DNA of 64,000 nt from Robertmurraya korlensis (GTDB taxonomy: Bacteria; Bacillota; Bacilli; Bacillales; Cytobacillaceae): positions 124,001 to 188,000 of the forward strand of contig NZ_JAMBNS010000010.1 in the NCBI RefSeq assembly GCF_023715225.1, in the 5' to 3' direction. This document shows, piece after piece, positions 36,062-45,255 of this stretch. The notes beneath the pieces were generated by a model that was not told the DNA's origin, did not search any database, and saw only the letters and a program-made list of their open reading frames with translations. The translations under genes were made by a program, and so were the position numbers. Positions within the stretch are counted from its first letter, which is position 1. Every line of letters starts with the position of its first letter.

Positions 36062-36089
36062 TAAACACTGTCGTTTTTTGTCCGATACA
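36062..36089 (+). promoter_or_regulatory. SigD promoter of BMP-MCP operon
   Basis: TAAA (36062-36065), a 16-base spacer, CCGATACA (36082-36089). It is 36 bases upstream of the BMP start codon. Confidence 0.7.
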
Positions 36090-36124
36090 TATGAGGTATG
36101 TACAACTATGGGGAGGACAGCAAC

Positions 36125-37099
36125 ATGCTAAAAAGAATATTTTTATTGTTCCTAGTCGTAAACGTTTTAAGCGCTTGTTCACTCGGAGCACAGCAAACAA
36201 AGACAGAAAAAGAATACAAAATTGGGATTCTTTTATCAGATAGTGGTCTTGGAGATGAATCCTTTAACGATTCCGCCTTCCGTGGCCTAGAACGCGCTCG
36301 TGACGAGTTTGGAATCTTATTTGATTATAAAGAAGCTCCAGATGGGAACTTCGAAGAAAAATTAAAAGAGCTTGTCGAGGAAGAAAATGACCTAATTATC
36401 GGTCTTGGTTTTTCTGTCAAAGAAGCCGTTGAAGCAGTAGCCAAAGAGAATCCAAAACAGCAATTCATGCTGATTGATGAAGTATCCGAGCTGGATAATG
36501 TTGTTTCTCTTACGTTTAAAGAATACGAAGGTAGCTTCCTCGTAGGAATGGTTGCCGCGATGAAGAGCACCACTGGAAAAATAGGATTTATTGGTGGCTT
36601 TGATGTGCCTGTCGTGAATCACTTTAAAGCAGGCTATATACAAGGCGCAAAATACGTGAATCCGAATGTAGAAGTAATAGTTGAGTACGCCAATTCCTTT
36701 GGTGATGCAACACTTGGTGGAAGTATTGCAGAAAAACAAATCGCTGCGGGTGCAGACTTTATCTATCCGGCTGCTGGATTCACTGGGTTCGGAGCACTAC
36801 AGACCGCTCAAAAGCTAGGTAAATTGGCTGCGGGCGTGGATTCTGACCAATTTTTCGTAGCAGAAAAAGCCGTTACCACTTCCATGCTAAAAAATATTGA
36901 TGTTGCCGTATACGATATTGCCAAAGAATTAAAGGAAACCGGGAAAATCGGTTCTTCCACATATGTACTTGGTCTTAGTGAGAACGGCGTTGGCCTAGCA
37001 GACATCCGTGTTGTTGAACTTTCTGAAGCAGAAAATCGTCAACTCGAGGAAGCAAAAGAGAAAATCATTTCGGGTGACATCACCGTCGAGATGGAATAA
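36125..37099 (+). CDS. BMP/PnrA-family substrate-binding lipoprotein paired with a chemoreceptor
   Basis: 324 residues. Lipobox LSAC (Cys about 18) and the Bmp fold: KIGILLSDSGLGDESFNDSAF at about 33-53, LIIGLGFSVKEAV, GKIGFIGGFDVPVV, FIYPAAGFTGFG and AAGVDSDQF. Bmp proteins usually bind nucleosides for an ABC importer, but no permease or ATPase gene is nearby. Instead a chemoreceptor starts 12 bases after its stop, both under a SigD promoter. The likely role is to present a ligand, perhaps a purine nucleoside, to that receptor. The ATG at 36125 has GGGAGGAC 7 bases upstream. It also resembles B. subtilis Med, so another signalling role is possible. Confidence 0.85.
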   Translation: MLKRIFLLFLVVNVLSACSLGAQQTKTEKEYKIGILLSDSGLGDESFNDSAFRGLERARDEFGILFDYKEAPDGNFEEKLKELVEEENDLIIGLGFSVKEAVEAVAKENPKQQFMLIDEVSELDNVVSLTFKEYEGSFLVGMVAAMKSTTGKIGFIGGFDVPVVNHFKAGYIQGAKYVNPNVEVIVEYANSFGDATLGGSIAEKQIAAGADFIYPAAGFTGFGALQTAQKLGKLAAGVDSDQFFVAEKAVTTSMLKNIDVAVYDIAKELKETGKIGSSTYVLGLSENGVGLADIRVVELSEAENRQLEEAKEKIISGDITVEME

Positions 37100-37111
37100 G
37101 GAGGGAATGAC

Positions 37112-38767
37112 ATGAAACTTAGATCTCGCTTACTCATCATCGCTATCATTCCACTTTTATTATCAACATTGATTATTGGATTTATGATTTCTCAGCTAGT
37201 TAGCATGCAAAGCTCAGCTAAAGATGATGTAGAAGTTTTACTACTAGTAGAAGATATTCAAGGTGAACTGGTTGTAGCGAAACAAGCACTCTCTAACTAC
37301 ACTTTTAATCAAAGTGAAGCAAACAAATCAGAAGCACTCTCGCAATTACAAAACATCGATGAGCAAATGGCAGCACTAACAAAAGTTATTAGAGTCGCTG
37401 AGCAGAAAGAGACTCTAGGGAAGGTGCAAGAGAAGTTTGATGCCCTAACTTCTGAGGTCGATGCGGGGTTTGGAAATCAGGATCCCTCTGCGATTAAAAG
37501 ACAATCGATTCGTATTTCGGGTGTCTTAAATGATATGTACTTATTGGATAAGCTTACTGGAGAATGGTATGACGAAATGCTTCAGCAAACAGAGAAGAAA
37601 ATTCAGTTTGTAGTCGTGTTTTCTATCATTGCAATTGTGATATTAATTGTATTATCTAGCCTTTCGACTTGGTTCTTGGCTAGACGGATAGCAAAACCGT
37701 TACGTGAAGTAGTAAACCATGCGATTAAAGTGGCAGACGGAGACCTCACGGTTGAAGTGGATGAGGTGAAGGAAGATAGTTCATATGAGTTGGACCAATT
37801 AAAATCTGCTTTTGCCCTTATGATTTCGAATGTCAGACAAACCGTTCAATCGATCGAGCAGGTTGGTGAACGTGTGACCGGCTTTACCTCTGAAGTGTCT
37901 GGTCATATGGTAAGCTTGCGTGAAATCAGCAACCAGGTGGCGGTTTCAACCGAAGAGCTCGCTCGCGGTAGCCAATCGGTTTCAGAAGATATTCAATCAA
38001 CAGCTGGTTCTATGAGTGCAATGAACGAAGAGTTCTCTCGTGTTCAGAATAAAACCGAGCAATCATCACAGGCTGGTTCAGCTGCGTTGGATTCTGTTCA
38101 AACCGGCAGAGTGTCTTTAGAAAAGCAAGTCGAACTAGCCTCACAGCTCTCACAATCAACCGATCATATTAAAACATCCGTCGAAGGCTTCACACAGTTT
38201 GCAGGACAAATTGAGGAAGCAGCACGTTCGGTACGTGAAATCGCTGATCAAACGAATTTGTTGGCATTAAATGCAGCGATCGAAGCAGCACGAGCAGGAG
38301 AAGCTGGAAAAGGCTTTGCTGTTGTAGCAGACGAAGTTCGTAAGCTTGCAGATGATTCGACTAAGGCAACCGAACACATCACAACGATGGTGAGCCATAT
38401 GAAAAAAGGAATTGCTACGATTGTGGAAGCAACGGAGCTTGGGTATGAGTTATCCAATCAACAGCAATCTTCTATGAAGGAAACAGAATCTTCATTTGAA
38501 GTGATTTCTATGAATGTGATGGCAATCAATGAGCAATTAGATGCGTTAGTTGAGGGAATGAAAACATCTAGCAGCATGAGTGCTTCGGTTATTTCTGCGA
38601 TTGAGAATATTTCTGCGGTAACCGAGGAAACAGCGGCTGGAACGGAAGAGATTAGTGCTTCCACGGATGCGCAGCTTCAGGCGTTTGAGCAGGTGAATGA
38701 GAAGATGGAGCAGCTGCAGGAGTTGACGGTTGAGATGAAGAAGGAATTGGCGAAGTTTCGGTTGTAA
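37112..38767 (+). CDS. Methyl-accepting chemotaxis protein with 4-helix-bundle sensor
   Basis: 551 residues. Transmembrane helix 7-29, extracellular helical sensor of about 130 residues (30-163, 4HB_MCP type), second helix 165-190, HAMP (about 191-245), then the MCP signalling domain with [19 protein letters not shown] near 390 and the intact [13 protein letters not shown] block. It is translated directly after the BMP lipoprotein, which is probably its binding-protein partner. RBS GGAGGGAATG just before the ATG. Confidence 0.93.
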   Translation: MKLRSRLLIIAIIPLLLSTLIIGFMISQLVSMQSSAKDDVEVLLLVEDIQGELVVAKQALSNYTFNQSEANKSEALSQLQNIDEQMAALTKVIRVAEQKETLGKVQEKFDALTSEVDAGFGNQDPSAIKRQSIRISGVLNDMYLLDKLTGEWYDEMLQQTEKKIQFVVVFSIIAIVILIVLSSLSTWFLARRIAKPLREVVNHAIKVADGDLTVEVDEVKEDSSYELDQLKSAFALMISNVRQTVQSIEQVGERVTGFTSEVSGHMVSLREISNQVAVSTEELARGSQSVSEDIQSTAGSMSAMNEEFSRVQNKTEQSSQAGSAALDSVQTGRVSLEKQVELASQLSQSTDHIKTSVEGFTQFAGQIEEAARSVREIADQTNLLALNAAIEAARAGEAGKGFAVVADEVRKLADDSTKATEHITTMVSHMKKGIATIVEATELGYELSNQQQSSMKETESSFEVISMNVMAINEQLDALVEGMKTSSSMSASVISAIENISAVTEETAAGTEEISASTDAQLQAFEQVNEKMEQLQELTVEMKKELAKFRL

Positions 38768-38774
38768 TGGGTAA

Positions 38775-38827
38775 AGAAAAGCTAACTCACGAGTCACCTT
38801 TCAATGACCTTTTGAGTTAGCTTTTTA
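38775..38827. terminator. Bidirectional terminator between chemoreceptor and acyltransferase
   Basis: Arms AAAAGCTAACTCA (38777-38789) and TGAGTTAGCTTTTT (38813-38826). The stem overlaps the last codons of the convergent acyltransferase. Confidence 0.85.
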
Positions 38828-39858
38828 ATTTTTAGATGCTTGTTCATAATCGTTTGACTATCTAGTCCTCTACCTAACATGATTGGGAAGTATCTATTAA
38901 TTAGATAGATAACAGGTAATAAAATGATGACAGTAAAAATCGTTACAGCAAATCCAAAAGTATTTAAATTTTCGATCGTGACACCAAGTTTGCCTCTTAT
39001 CCACATATGATAAAGGTTAAATCCTAACGGAATATGCAATGCCATTAGAATTAAAGAATTTCTCCCTATATAATTAAGTAAGGAAATGAAAGACAAAAAC
39101 TGTGATACAAAGATAACAAACGAAATACCGAATAAAGCAAACAGAAACTGGTGTAAGTACATTGCTATAGAAGGAATACCGATAAGTCCTATAACCTTCA
39201 GAAAAACAGATGGGTAAAATACAAAAATAACAAAAGCTAATGATAAAGATAAAATAACAGGAGATTTTTTTAAGTCTTTATCTAACATTCCAACAGTACG
39301 AAGTAGGTGTCCAATGCCAAAGAAAACTAGGTAAAATAGTGATTGGTCAATACTCCAAGGAAAAATCACACCAGAGGAAAGTGCTCCAAATTTCTGAACA
39401 ACCAAAATGGAGCTGACCAAAGTCACAATCAGGATGAAATAATTGTTTCTCAACAATTTCGAAAGCCCAAAGTAAATCATTTCTATCACAAAAAGACTGG
39501 TCAGAAACCATAGTGGTTGATTAAAAAAGATATGATTTCGAGATGATAGAATCATGTCTTTACCTGCTCTAACAAGATCTACAGGCTGATTAAAAATGAA
39601 TATTAAAAGAAAAAGACTTACGAAAGAAAAAAACAAATATGGTATGAGCAATGATCTTATCTTAGTAATTGTAAAAGATAAAAAGTCACCTTTTTTCATG
39701 GAGAAAAAATATCCTGATAAAAGGAAAAACAACGGCATATGAAAGCCATATATAATTCCCCGTATGGAAGGATCAAGGGGGGTGTGCCCCGCTATTACTA
39801 AAATAATTCCGATACCCTTACAGGCATCTAGCCACTTAATTCTTGTGTTGTTTGACAT
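38794..39858 (-). CDS. Acyltransferase 3 family membrane protein
   Basis: 354 residues with about ten membrane helices. The N-terminal block RIKWLDACKGIGIILVIAGHT includes the catalytic-type His at the end, followed by FHMPLFFLLSGYFF, both typical of Acyl_transf_3 (OafA/WecH). These enzymes move acetyl or other acyl groups onto surface glycans. I chose the ATG at 39858, which has AGAGGTC upstream; the longer frame is an unlikely hydrophobic extension. Its substrate could be a polysaccharide or flagellar glycan made elsewhere in this window; this is inference. Confidence 0.85.
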   Translation of the reverse strand: MSNNTRIKWLDACKGIGIILVIAGHTPLDPSIRGIIYGFHMPLFFLLSGYFFSMKKGDFLSFTITKIRSLLIPYLFFSFVSLFLLIFIFNQPVDLVRAGKDMILSSRNHIFFNQPLWFLTSLFVIEMIYFGLSKLLRNNYFILIVTLVSSILVVQKFGALSSGVIFPWSIDQSLFYLVFFGIGHLLRTVGMLDKDLKKSPVILSLSLAFVIFVFYPSVFLKVIGLIGIPSIAMYLHQFLFALFGISFVIFVSQFLSFISLLNYIGRNSLILMALHIPLGFNLYHMWIRGKLGVTIENLNTFGFAVTIFTVIILLPVIYLINRYFPIMLGRGLDSQTIMNKHLKIKKLTQKVIER

Positions 39859-39963
39859 GATTCGACCTCTTTTGACAATTTTCAACACAAGAATTATACA
39901 ATACAAAAGGGTTTTCGTAACTAGTTTAACTATATTGAAATAATTTACCAAAACTAAGAAATA

Positions 39964-40001
39964 AAAAAGACTCAACAGTAAGTAAGCTGTTGAGTCTTTA
40001 T
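39964..40001 (-). terminator. Terminator of hpf
   Basis: Perfect arms AAAGACTCAACAG (39966-39978) and CTGTTGAGTCTTT (39987-39999) followed by T residues on the minus strand. Confidence 0.92.
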
Positions 40002-40009
40002 ACTTGAAA

Positions 40010-40570
40010 TTATTGAGCTTCAATCAAGCCATAACGGCCGTCTTTACGCTTGTAAACAACATTTGTACGATTTGTTTCAGCATTGGTAAACACGTAGAAG
40101 CTGTGACCAAGTAGGTTCATTTGAAGGATCGCTTCTTCGCTGTCCATTGGCTTTAAATCAAAGCTCTTTTGACGAACAAGCTCTAAATCAGTCTCATCCT
40201 CTTCTACTGCTACACCGCCACCTTGATTTTCGACTGGAGAAGCAAACAATTCATTTAGGTTCCCTTTTTCACGGAATTTGCGGTTCACTTTTGTTTTATG
40301 CTTACGGATTTGACGCTCTAATTTATCAGTAATCAGATCAATCGCCGCATACATATCATCATGAACTTCCTCTGCACGAAGTACCAAATTCGCCATCGGA
40401 ATCGTTACCTCTACTTTGGAGCGCTTGTCATTGTACAGCTTCAAATTCACATGAACATTTGCATTAGGAGTCTCAGTAAAATATCTTTCCAACTTGGCAA
40501 TCTTCTTTTCCACGTACTCTCTAATTGCTGGAGTTACCTCAATGTTTTCACCACGAACGTTGTAATTCAT
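40010..40570 (-). CDS. hpf: Long-form ribosome hibernation promoting factor
   Basis: 186 residues. The N-terminal S30AE domain (about 1-95, beginning MNYNVRGENIEVTPAIREYV) binds the 30S subunit. A linker and a C-terminal dimerisation domain (about 125-185, DLVRQKSFDLKPMDSEEAILQMNLLGHSF-type) link two 70S particles into 100S ribosomes. It corresponds to B. subtilis YvyD, next to fliT and upstream of secA in that genome. GGAGGAG precedes the ATG. Confidence 0.95.
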   Translation of the reverse strand: MNYNVRGENIEVTPAIREYVEKKIAKLERYFTETPNANVHVNLKLYNDKRSKVEVTIPMANLVLRAEEVHDDMYAAIDLITDKLERQIRKHKTKVNRKFREKGNLNELFASPVENQGGGVAVEEDETDLELVRQKSFDLKPMDSEEAILQMNLLGHSFYVFTNAETNRTNVVYKRKDGRYGLIEAQ

Positions 40571-40809
40571 AAGTGAACTCCTCCTTCATCATTATACATT
40601 TTCAGTTATCTTTACTGATATGCTCAGTTCAGCTTGTCCTAAGACACTTTTTCCAAGCATGTCATAAAAATAACCACCGTCTTAATATGAGAATTAAGAC
40701 TATGTATTTATACTTCTATTTTACCCTCGGAAACTCCTGCTAAAACTTCAAAAAGGTTTGAAAAATGTGTCGAATTGGTGACGTTAACCAGTTTGACACA
40801 TTTCTTCCA

Positions 40810-40844
40810 AAAGAAAAGAGACTAGCCTTTTGGCTGATCCCTAT
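40810..40844 (-). terminator. Terminator of flaG-fliDST operon
   Basis: Imperfect arms AGAGACTAGCC (40817-40827) and GGCTGATCCCT (40832-40842) with wobble pairs, followed by T-rich sequence. The stem reaches the fliT stop codon. Confidence 0.7.
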
Positions 40845-41182
40845 TTCTTACGGTCGTAAAACATACCATCCGGATTGAAGTTCTCGTATGGGTTTACGTA
40901 TTTATTGGTGGATTCTTTTTTAACCTTAAGATCTTTCATATCCTTTTGTATATTTTGCTTTTCCTGTAACATTAACCCATTCAAATGATCATTTAACTTC
41001 TTGGATTTTCGCAATAGTTCACGCTCCACATCAGAAGAAGGAGGAACTGCGTTTTTCATTGCCTCATCACGAAGTGCAAGCAACCTCTCTGTTTCTTGTA
41101 TTCGCTCATCACGGTCACCATCAGTCTGATAGAGCTTAATTAATTGCACAGTGAGGTCAAGAAACAGCTGTAGTCCATTCAC
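40841..41182 (-). CDS. fliT: FliT-like flagellar chaperone
   Basis: 113 residues, helical and charged. The GTG at 41182 overlaps the fliS stop (TAGTG) with AAGGTGG upstream; no ATG is available. It is recognised mainly by position after fliS and by size, since FliT sequences are poorly conserved. In B. subtilis FliT is the chaperone for the filament cap FliD. The C-terminal tail (NPYENFNPDGMFYDRKK) is unlike the helical part. Confidence 0.75.
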   Translation of the reverse strand: MNGLQLFLDLTVQLIKLYQTDGDRDERIQETERLLALRDEAMKNAVPPSSDVERELLRKSKKLNDHLNGLMLQEKQNIQKDMKDLKVKKESTNKYVNPYENFNPDGMFYDRKK

Positions 41183-41583
41183 TACGCTTGGCCACCTTGA
41201 GCGAATTGTTTTTGACGGTTTATTTGAATGACTTGTTTCCATGTATCACGATACTCCGTGACAAATCCAGATACCTCATCTAGAATTTTTACATCGTTTT
41301 TAATATTAGCTTCTACTAAACGGCGATATATATAATCATACATTGCCATTAAGTCCTTGGATAAAGGGACATCCATATTTAAAGTAATCATAAACTCTTG
41401 AATAATTTTTTGAGCTTTAATTAGATTTGTATTCTTTTCTTGCATATCATTGGTCTGTAACGCAACTTTTGCTTGATTTATAAATTTAAGACACCCATTG
41501 TACAACATTAGAGTTAGTTCCCCTGGTGATGCTGTATTTAATGAGTTTTGTTGATACGCCTGGTACGGATTATTAATTGCCAT
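41182..41583 (-). CDS. fliS: Flagellin export chaperone FliS
   Basis: 133 residues, all-helical. N-terminal NPYQAYQQNSLNTASPGELTL and LMLYNGCLKFINQAKVAL are the family signature. It binds the flagellin C-terminus in the cytoplasm and, in B. subtilis, helps FliW partner switching. Confidence 0.96.
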   Translation of the reverse strand: MAINNPYQAYQQNSLNTASPGELTLMLYNGCLKFINQAKVALQTNDMQEKNTNLIKAQKIIQEFMITLNMDVPLSKDLMAMYDYIYRRLVEANIKNDVKILDEVSGFVTEYRDTWKQVIQINRQKQFAQGGQA

Positions 41584-41613
41584 TTTCTTATCACTCCTCT
41601 TTTATTCAATTAA

Positions 41614-43647
41614 TTAACCGGAGAAATTTAATAACTGATTCATTTGTTCATTCGAACGTTGTATTGCTTTTTCCATTGCAGTGAATTGGGTCCAATAACG
41701 GTCTTCTACCTTAATCAAACGTGCTTCAAACTTACTAATTCGAGTATTAACATCATCAATTTGCTTCCCGATGGCAAATTGCTTATTTGTGGTAAAGGAA
41801 TTTCCTGCCTTAGTTCTCAATTTATTTAACGCATCATTTACCGTGTCAGTTAAGCGATTTAGAATCCCTTTTTGGCCATCTGTTCCACCGGTTGCATTAA
41901 ATAACTTTTCTACAGAAATAGGGTCTTGCTCAAGCGCTTTTGTTAATTTCGCCTCATCAATCTCTAATTTCCCACCCTCAAGATAATTAGCAGTTGTCTT
42001 AATTCCAATACTCGCCAACTGATTATACATGGAACTAATTTCTTGACTCGCAACTGGGTTTGAAAAGTTAAACCTCATTTTTGTTAAAACTGAGGAAAGT
42101 ATTGGATCCCTTCTTAGCATTCCACTTTTCGCCTTTTCTTCCCATTGTTCCTGTTGAGTATCTGATAAAGATTCACGCTGTTCATCTGTTAACGGAGTGT
42201 AAGATTTATATCGATCTTCTTGAACTTCCCCTTGGATTTTTCCAATTAACTCATTATATTTTGCAATAAACCCTTTAATATTTTCTAGGGTTTTAGATGT
42301 ATTATTATTAATGTTTACTGAAACCCCGCCTTCAGCTACAGTAAATTGTTTTTTTAGAGTGAACGTAACTCCACTAATTTCAAATGTATTCGATGGTCTT
42401 TCTGTCCTTAAACCGTTAATAGTAAATACTGCATTCTCTCCACCAGTCTCAGAAGCAGTCTCAAATCTCAATACTTTATTAATTAAATCACCTGATGTGA
42501 CTATTTCGTCACCACCCGTATTGAAATCTCCTGTTGTTTTACTTGTTAAGGTCATACGATCTGCTACCGAATCATAGAACATGGTTACTCCAACACTTGA
42601 CGTATTCACTTTGTTTATAACTGAACTTAATGATTCTGTTGCAGAAATATTAAAGTTCTCAGAGATTGTAGTATTATTTGCTCCATATGTCTGCAAACTA
42701 AAGGAAGTATACTGCTCTTTGTAACTAATGTTTATCTCAGTTCCAGCAGCGAGCTTAGTATCATTAAGAAGTGTGACTTTACCGTTGGAGTCCATACTTC
42801 CCACCACTTCTCCTGCCTTTAGCAACTGATTCCCATCTAGTGTGTATGCTTCCCCGCCAATGGTTATACCTGTTATGTTACTGCTCGAGGCTATCGCATT
42901 TTTGGTAATAGTAAAGCTATCTGTTTCTGCTGAGGTTTTGATTTCTTGAACAGAATTTGATGCAATATAGTCTACCTTGATAGAACTACCTTTTGCGATT
43001 GAATTACTAAATGTAAAATTACCTTCATCATCAATGAATACTTGTTTTTTAGATGAATCTAATGATTCAGAGTCCCCAACTACCTCATATGAAACTCCAT
43101 TTACTTTAATATTTATAGGTGCTGTAGTATCAACCGACACACCTTCCTTTAGACTGATCTTAATTGGCGTACCACTTTCAGGTGCCACAATGGTTTGTGA
43201 TGTAACACTCCCCGTCTTCCAACTAAATGTTTGGTTTGAAAACTTAGTAGTTTCATCGTATAAAGAGGCATTTACATTAACTTTTGATCCAGAAGTAGAT
43301 ATTTTTCCTGTTGAAGCATCTGTTACCTTTACTGCTGCAGAAGCCAATTTTTCCACACTTGAAATAGAATAAGAAGCTAATGAGGCAGTACTAGTCGCTG
43401 TTGCCGTTACTTTAGTATCATCAGTAGATGTCGTACTCCTAGCACGGTAATTAGAAGTTAACTTGATGTTTGTAAGATCACTTCTGAAGTTTAACAACAA
43501 TGTATTAATGGCACGAAAATCATCTCTTTGCCACTCAAGTAACTGTTTCTTTTGTTTTAATTTATCTAGTGGAATTCTTTCAGCTTTCATAAGATCCTTG
43601 ACCATAGTGTCAATATCCATTCCACTCGCTAATCCACCTATTCTCAT
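41614..43647 (-). CDS. fliD: Flagellar filament cap protein FliD (enlarged)
   Basis: 677 residues. Conserved N-terminal region (RIGGLASGMDIDTMVKDLMKAERIPLDKLKQKKQLLEWQRD) and C-terminal coiled region. The middle (about 110-420) is a large variable surface domain, about 180 residues longer than B. subtilis FliD (498). It includes flagellin_IN-like units. FliD caps the filament and folds incoming flagellin. It lies in the flaG-fliD-fliS-fliT operon. Confidence 0.94.
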   Translation of the reverse strand: MRIGGLASGMDIDTMVKDLMKAERIPLDKLKQKKQLLEWQRDDFRAINTLLLNFRSDLTNIKLTSNYRARSTTSTDDTKVTATATSTASLASYSISSVEKLASAAVKVTDASTGKISTSGSKVNVNASLYDETTKFSNQTFSWKTGSVTSQTIVAPESGTPIKISLKEGVSVDTTAPINIKVNGVSYEVVGDSESLDSSKKQVFIDDEGNFTFSNSIAKGSSIKVDYIASNSVQEIKTSAETDSFTITKNAIASSSNITGITIGGEAYTLDGNQLLKAGEVVGSMDSNGKVTLLNDTKLAAGTEINISYKEQYTSFSLQTYGANNTTISENFNISATESLSSVINKVNTSSVGVTMFYDSVADRMTLTSKTTGDFNTGGDEIVTSGDLINKVLRFETASETGGENAVFTINGLRTERPSNTFEISGVTFTLKKQFTVAEGGVSVNINNNTSKTLENIKGFIAKYNELIGKIQGEVQEDRYKSYTPLTDEQRESLSDTQQEQWEEKAKSGMLRRDPILSSVLTKMRFNFSNPVASQEISSMYNQLASIGIKTTANYLEGGKLEIDEAKLTKALEQDPISVEKLFNATGGTDGQKGILNRLTDTVNDALNKLRTKAGNSFTTNKQFAIGKQIDDVNTRISKFEARLIKVEDRYWTQFTAMEKAIQRSNEQMNQLLNFSG

Positions 43648-43665
43648 AGTTTCACCTCACGTTTA

Positions 43666-44004
43666 TTAAATCTTCTTATCTATCATTAACCCAATAAATT
43701 CAGTCATAGCAGCATAGAAGTCTAGCATTTTTTTTGAAGGAATTTCTCGAATTGTTTGCTGTGTTTTATCATCAATAAGGGTTACATAATATTCATTTAG
43801 TTTTTCGTGAAATTCAAATTTCAAAGATGTTTGTGTTGGAGTTAAAAAGTCATTCAGACTTTTAACAATCTCTTCTACCCGTTCCTTTTTTAAAGAAATC
43901 TCTTGCTTTGGTTCTTCAACAGTTTCTAATGGATTCACTATTTCAACCTTTTCAACCCTATTTTGATTGGAGTGTATAATAGGAGAAGATATACGATCAA
44001 TCAT
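43666..44004 (-). CDS. flaG: FlaG family flagellar protein
   Basis: 112 residues. The C-terminal half has the FlaG pattern: LKFEFHEKLNEYYVTLID and REIPSKKMLDFYAAM. It is placed just before fliD as in B. subtilis (yvyC). FlaG affects filament length in some bacteria. GGAGG precedes the ATG, and a SigD -10 lies in the leader. Confidence 0.92.
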   Translation of the reverse strand: MIDRISSPIIHSNQNRVEKVEIVNPLETVEEPKQEISLKKERVEEIVKSLNDFLTPTQTSLKFEFHEKLNEYYVTLIDDKTQQTIREIPSKKMLDFYAAMTEFIGLMIDKKI

Positions 44005-44030
44005 TTAAATGCCTCCAAAGTCTTTATTTT

Positions 44031-44038
44031 TATATCGG
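44031..44038 (-). promoter_or_regulatory. SigD -10 element of flaG-fliDST
   Basis: CCGATATA on the minus strand, 27 bases before flaG. The -35 position holds only TTAA/TAAT, so it is weaker than the flagellin promoters. Confidence 0.55.
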
Positions 44039-44069
44039 ATGGTTTTAATTAATATTAAGCTTTCTCGCA

Positions 44070-44109
44070 ATAAAAAAGCGATCATCGCTATTTACGATTG
44101 ACCGCTTTA
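44070..44109 (-). terminator. Terminator of the glycosylation cluster
   Basis: Arms AAGCGATCATCG (44076-44087) and CGATTGACCGCTT (44095-44107), then TTTTTTATT on the minus strand. Confidence 0.8.
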
Positions 44110-44111
44110 TT

Positions 44112-45248
44112 CTAGCTATTATAAAAATCACGTAATAAATCACAAATTCCAATAACCTGATTTACTTCAATATCACCATAAAAAGGTAAAGATAATACTT
44201 GTTTTATAATTTTATTAGCAACTGGAAGGTTCTCCTTTTGCGCTGATGGATACTCTTTATACCAATCAAACTCACTACATAGAGGGTAAAAATACCTTCT
44301 TGAAAAAACATTATACTTTTCAAGTTCTTTATGTACCCAATCTCTTGTTTTTCCATATACTTCTTCATTAATTTCAATAACAAAATATTGATAACTACTC
44401 TCCTCATTGTTATGGTTAGTAACAATTCTTATACCAGGAATATCGTTAAGATACTTTTGATACAAATCCTTTATATATTTTCGATTTTCCCTTTCTCTTT
44501 CTATAAGCTTAAAAACTTCTAAACCAATGCCGGCTTGTATCTCATTCATTTTCGCATTTATTCCTGGTAACTGAACAGTAACAGGGTCTGACAATCCAAA
44601 GTTTTTAAGAAGTGATAACTGATCACCAATGCGCCTATCAGTAAACGTAATTGCTCCCCCTTCAATTGTATTAAATAGTTTTGTCGCATGAAAGGAAAAC
44701 ATTGTAATGTCCCCGAAGTGAGTTATAGGAGTACCGTTTATTTTTGCACCAAATGCATGTGCCCCATCATAGATAACCCTCAAGTTATACTTTTTTGCAA
44801 TTTGTTCAATTTTTTCCACGTTACAAGGATTGCCGAAAACATGTACTCCTAAGATAGCGGAGGTTTTCTCTGTAATTAAATCCTCAATTTTGTCAGGGTT
44901 TATATTTAAGTCTTCCGAGTTAATATCGCAGAATACTGGATCTAAATTATTCCAATGTAGTGCATGTGTAGTTGCAGGGAAAGTAAAAGGAGTGGTAATT
45001 ACTTCTCCCGATAAGTTCAATGCCTTCAATCCAAGTATTAAAGCTAGTGTTCCATTGCTAAACAAAGAAACTTCTGTTTGAAGATAATCATTAAGAATTT
45101 TTTCTAGTTCCGAATGTTGCGGTCCATTATTTGTAACCCACCTTTTTTCCCAAACCTCTTCAAGCCTACCCTGAACATCTTTAATACTCGGGAGGAGTGG
45201 CCTTGTTACATATATAGGTTCCTTGAATATTCTTTCCATTTGCGTCAC
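44112..45248 (-). CDS. DegT/DnrJ/EryC1 sugar aminotransferase
   Basis: 378 residues, PLP-dependent fold type I. Motifs: WVTNNGPQHSELE near 37, TTPFTFPATTHAL near 86, YDGAHAFG near 161 and the PLP lysine in SFHATKLFNTIEGGA near 188. Members transaminate nucleotide-keto sugars such as dTDP-4-keto-6-deoxyglucose (VioA, FdtB and others). It is the last gene of the six-gene minus-strand cluster between flaG and the flagellins, so an amino sugar of the flagellin glycan is a fair inference. Confidence 0.88.
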   Translation of the reverse strand: MTQMERIFKEPIYVTRPLLPSIKDVQGRLEEVWEKRWVTNNGPQHSELEKILNDYLQTEVSLFSNGTLALILGLKALNLSGEVITTPFTFPATTHALHWNNLDPVFCDINSEDLNINPDKIEDLITEKTSAILGVHVFGNPCNVEKIEQIAKKYNLRVIYDGAHAFGAKINGTPITHFGDITMFSFHATKLFNTIEGGAITFTDRRIGDQLSLLKNFGLSDPVTVQLPGINAKMNEIQAGIGLEVFKLIERERENRKYIKDLYQKYLNDIPGIRIVTNHNNEESSYQYFVIEINEEVYGKTRDWVHKELEKYNVFSRRYFYPLCSEFDWYKEYPSAQKENLPVANKIIKQVLSLPFYGDIEVNQVIGICDLLRDFYNS

Positions 45249-45255
45249 TCCATAA

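Noticed and set aside
40003-40023. Long N-terminal extension of the acyltransferase frame up to 40023
   Set aside because: It would overlap hpf and its terminator. The ATG at 39858 has a ribosome site and matches the family N-terminus.
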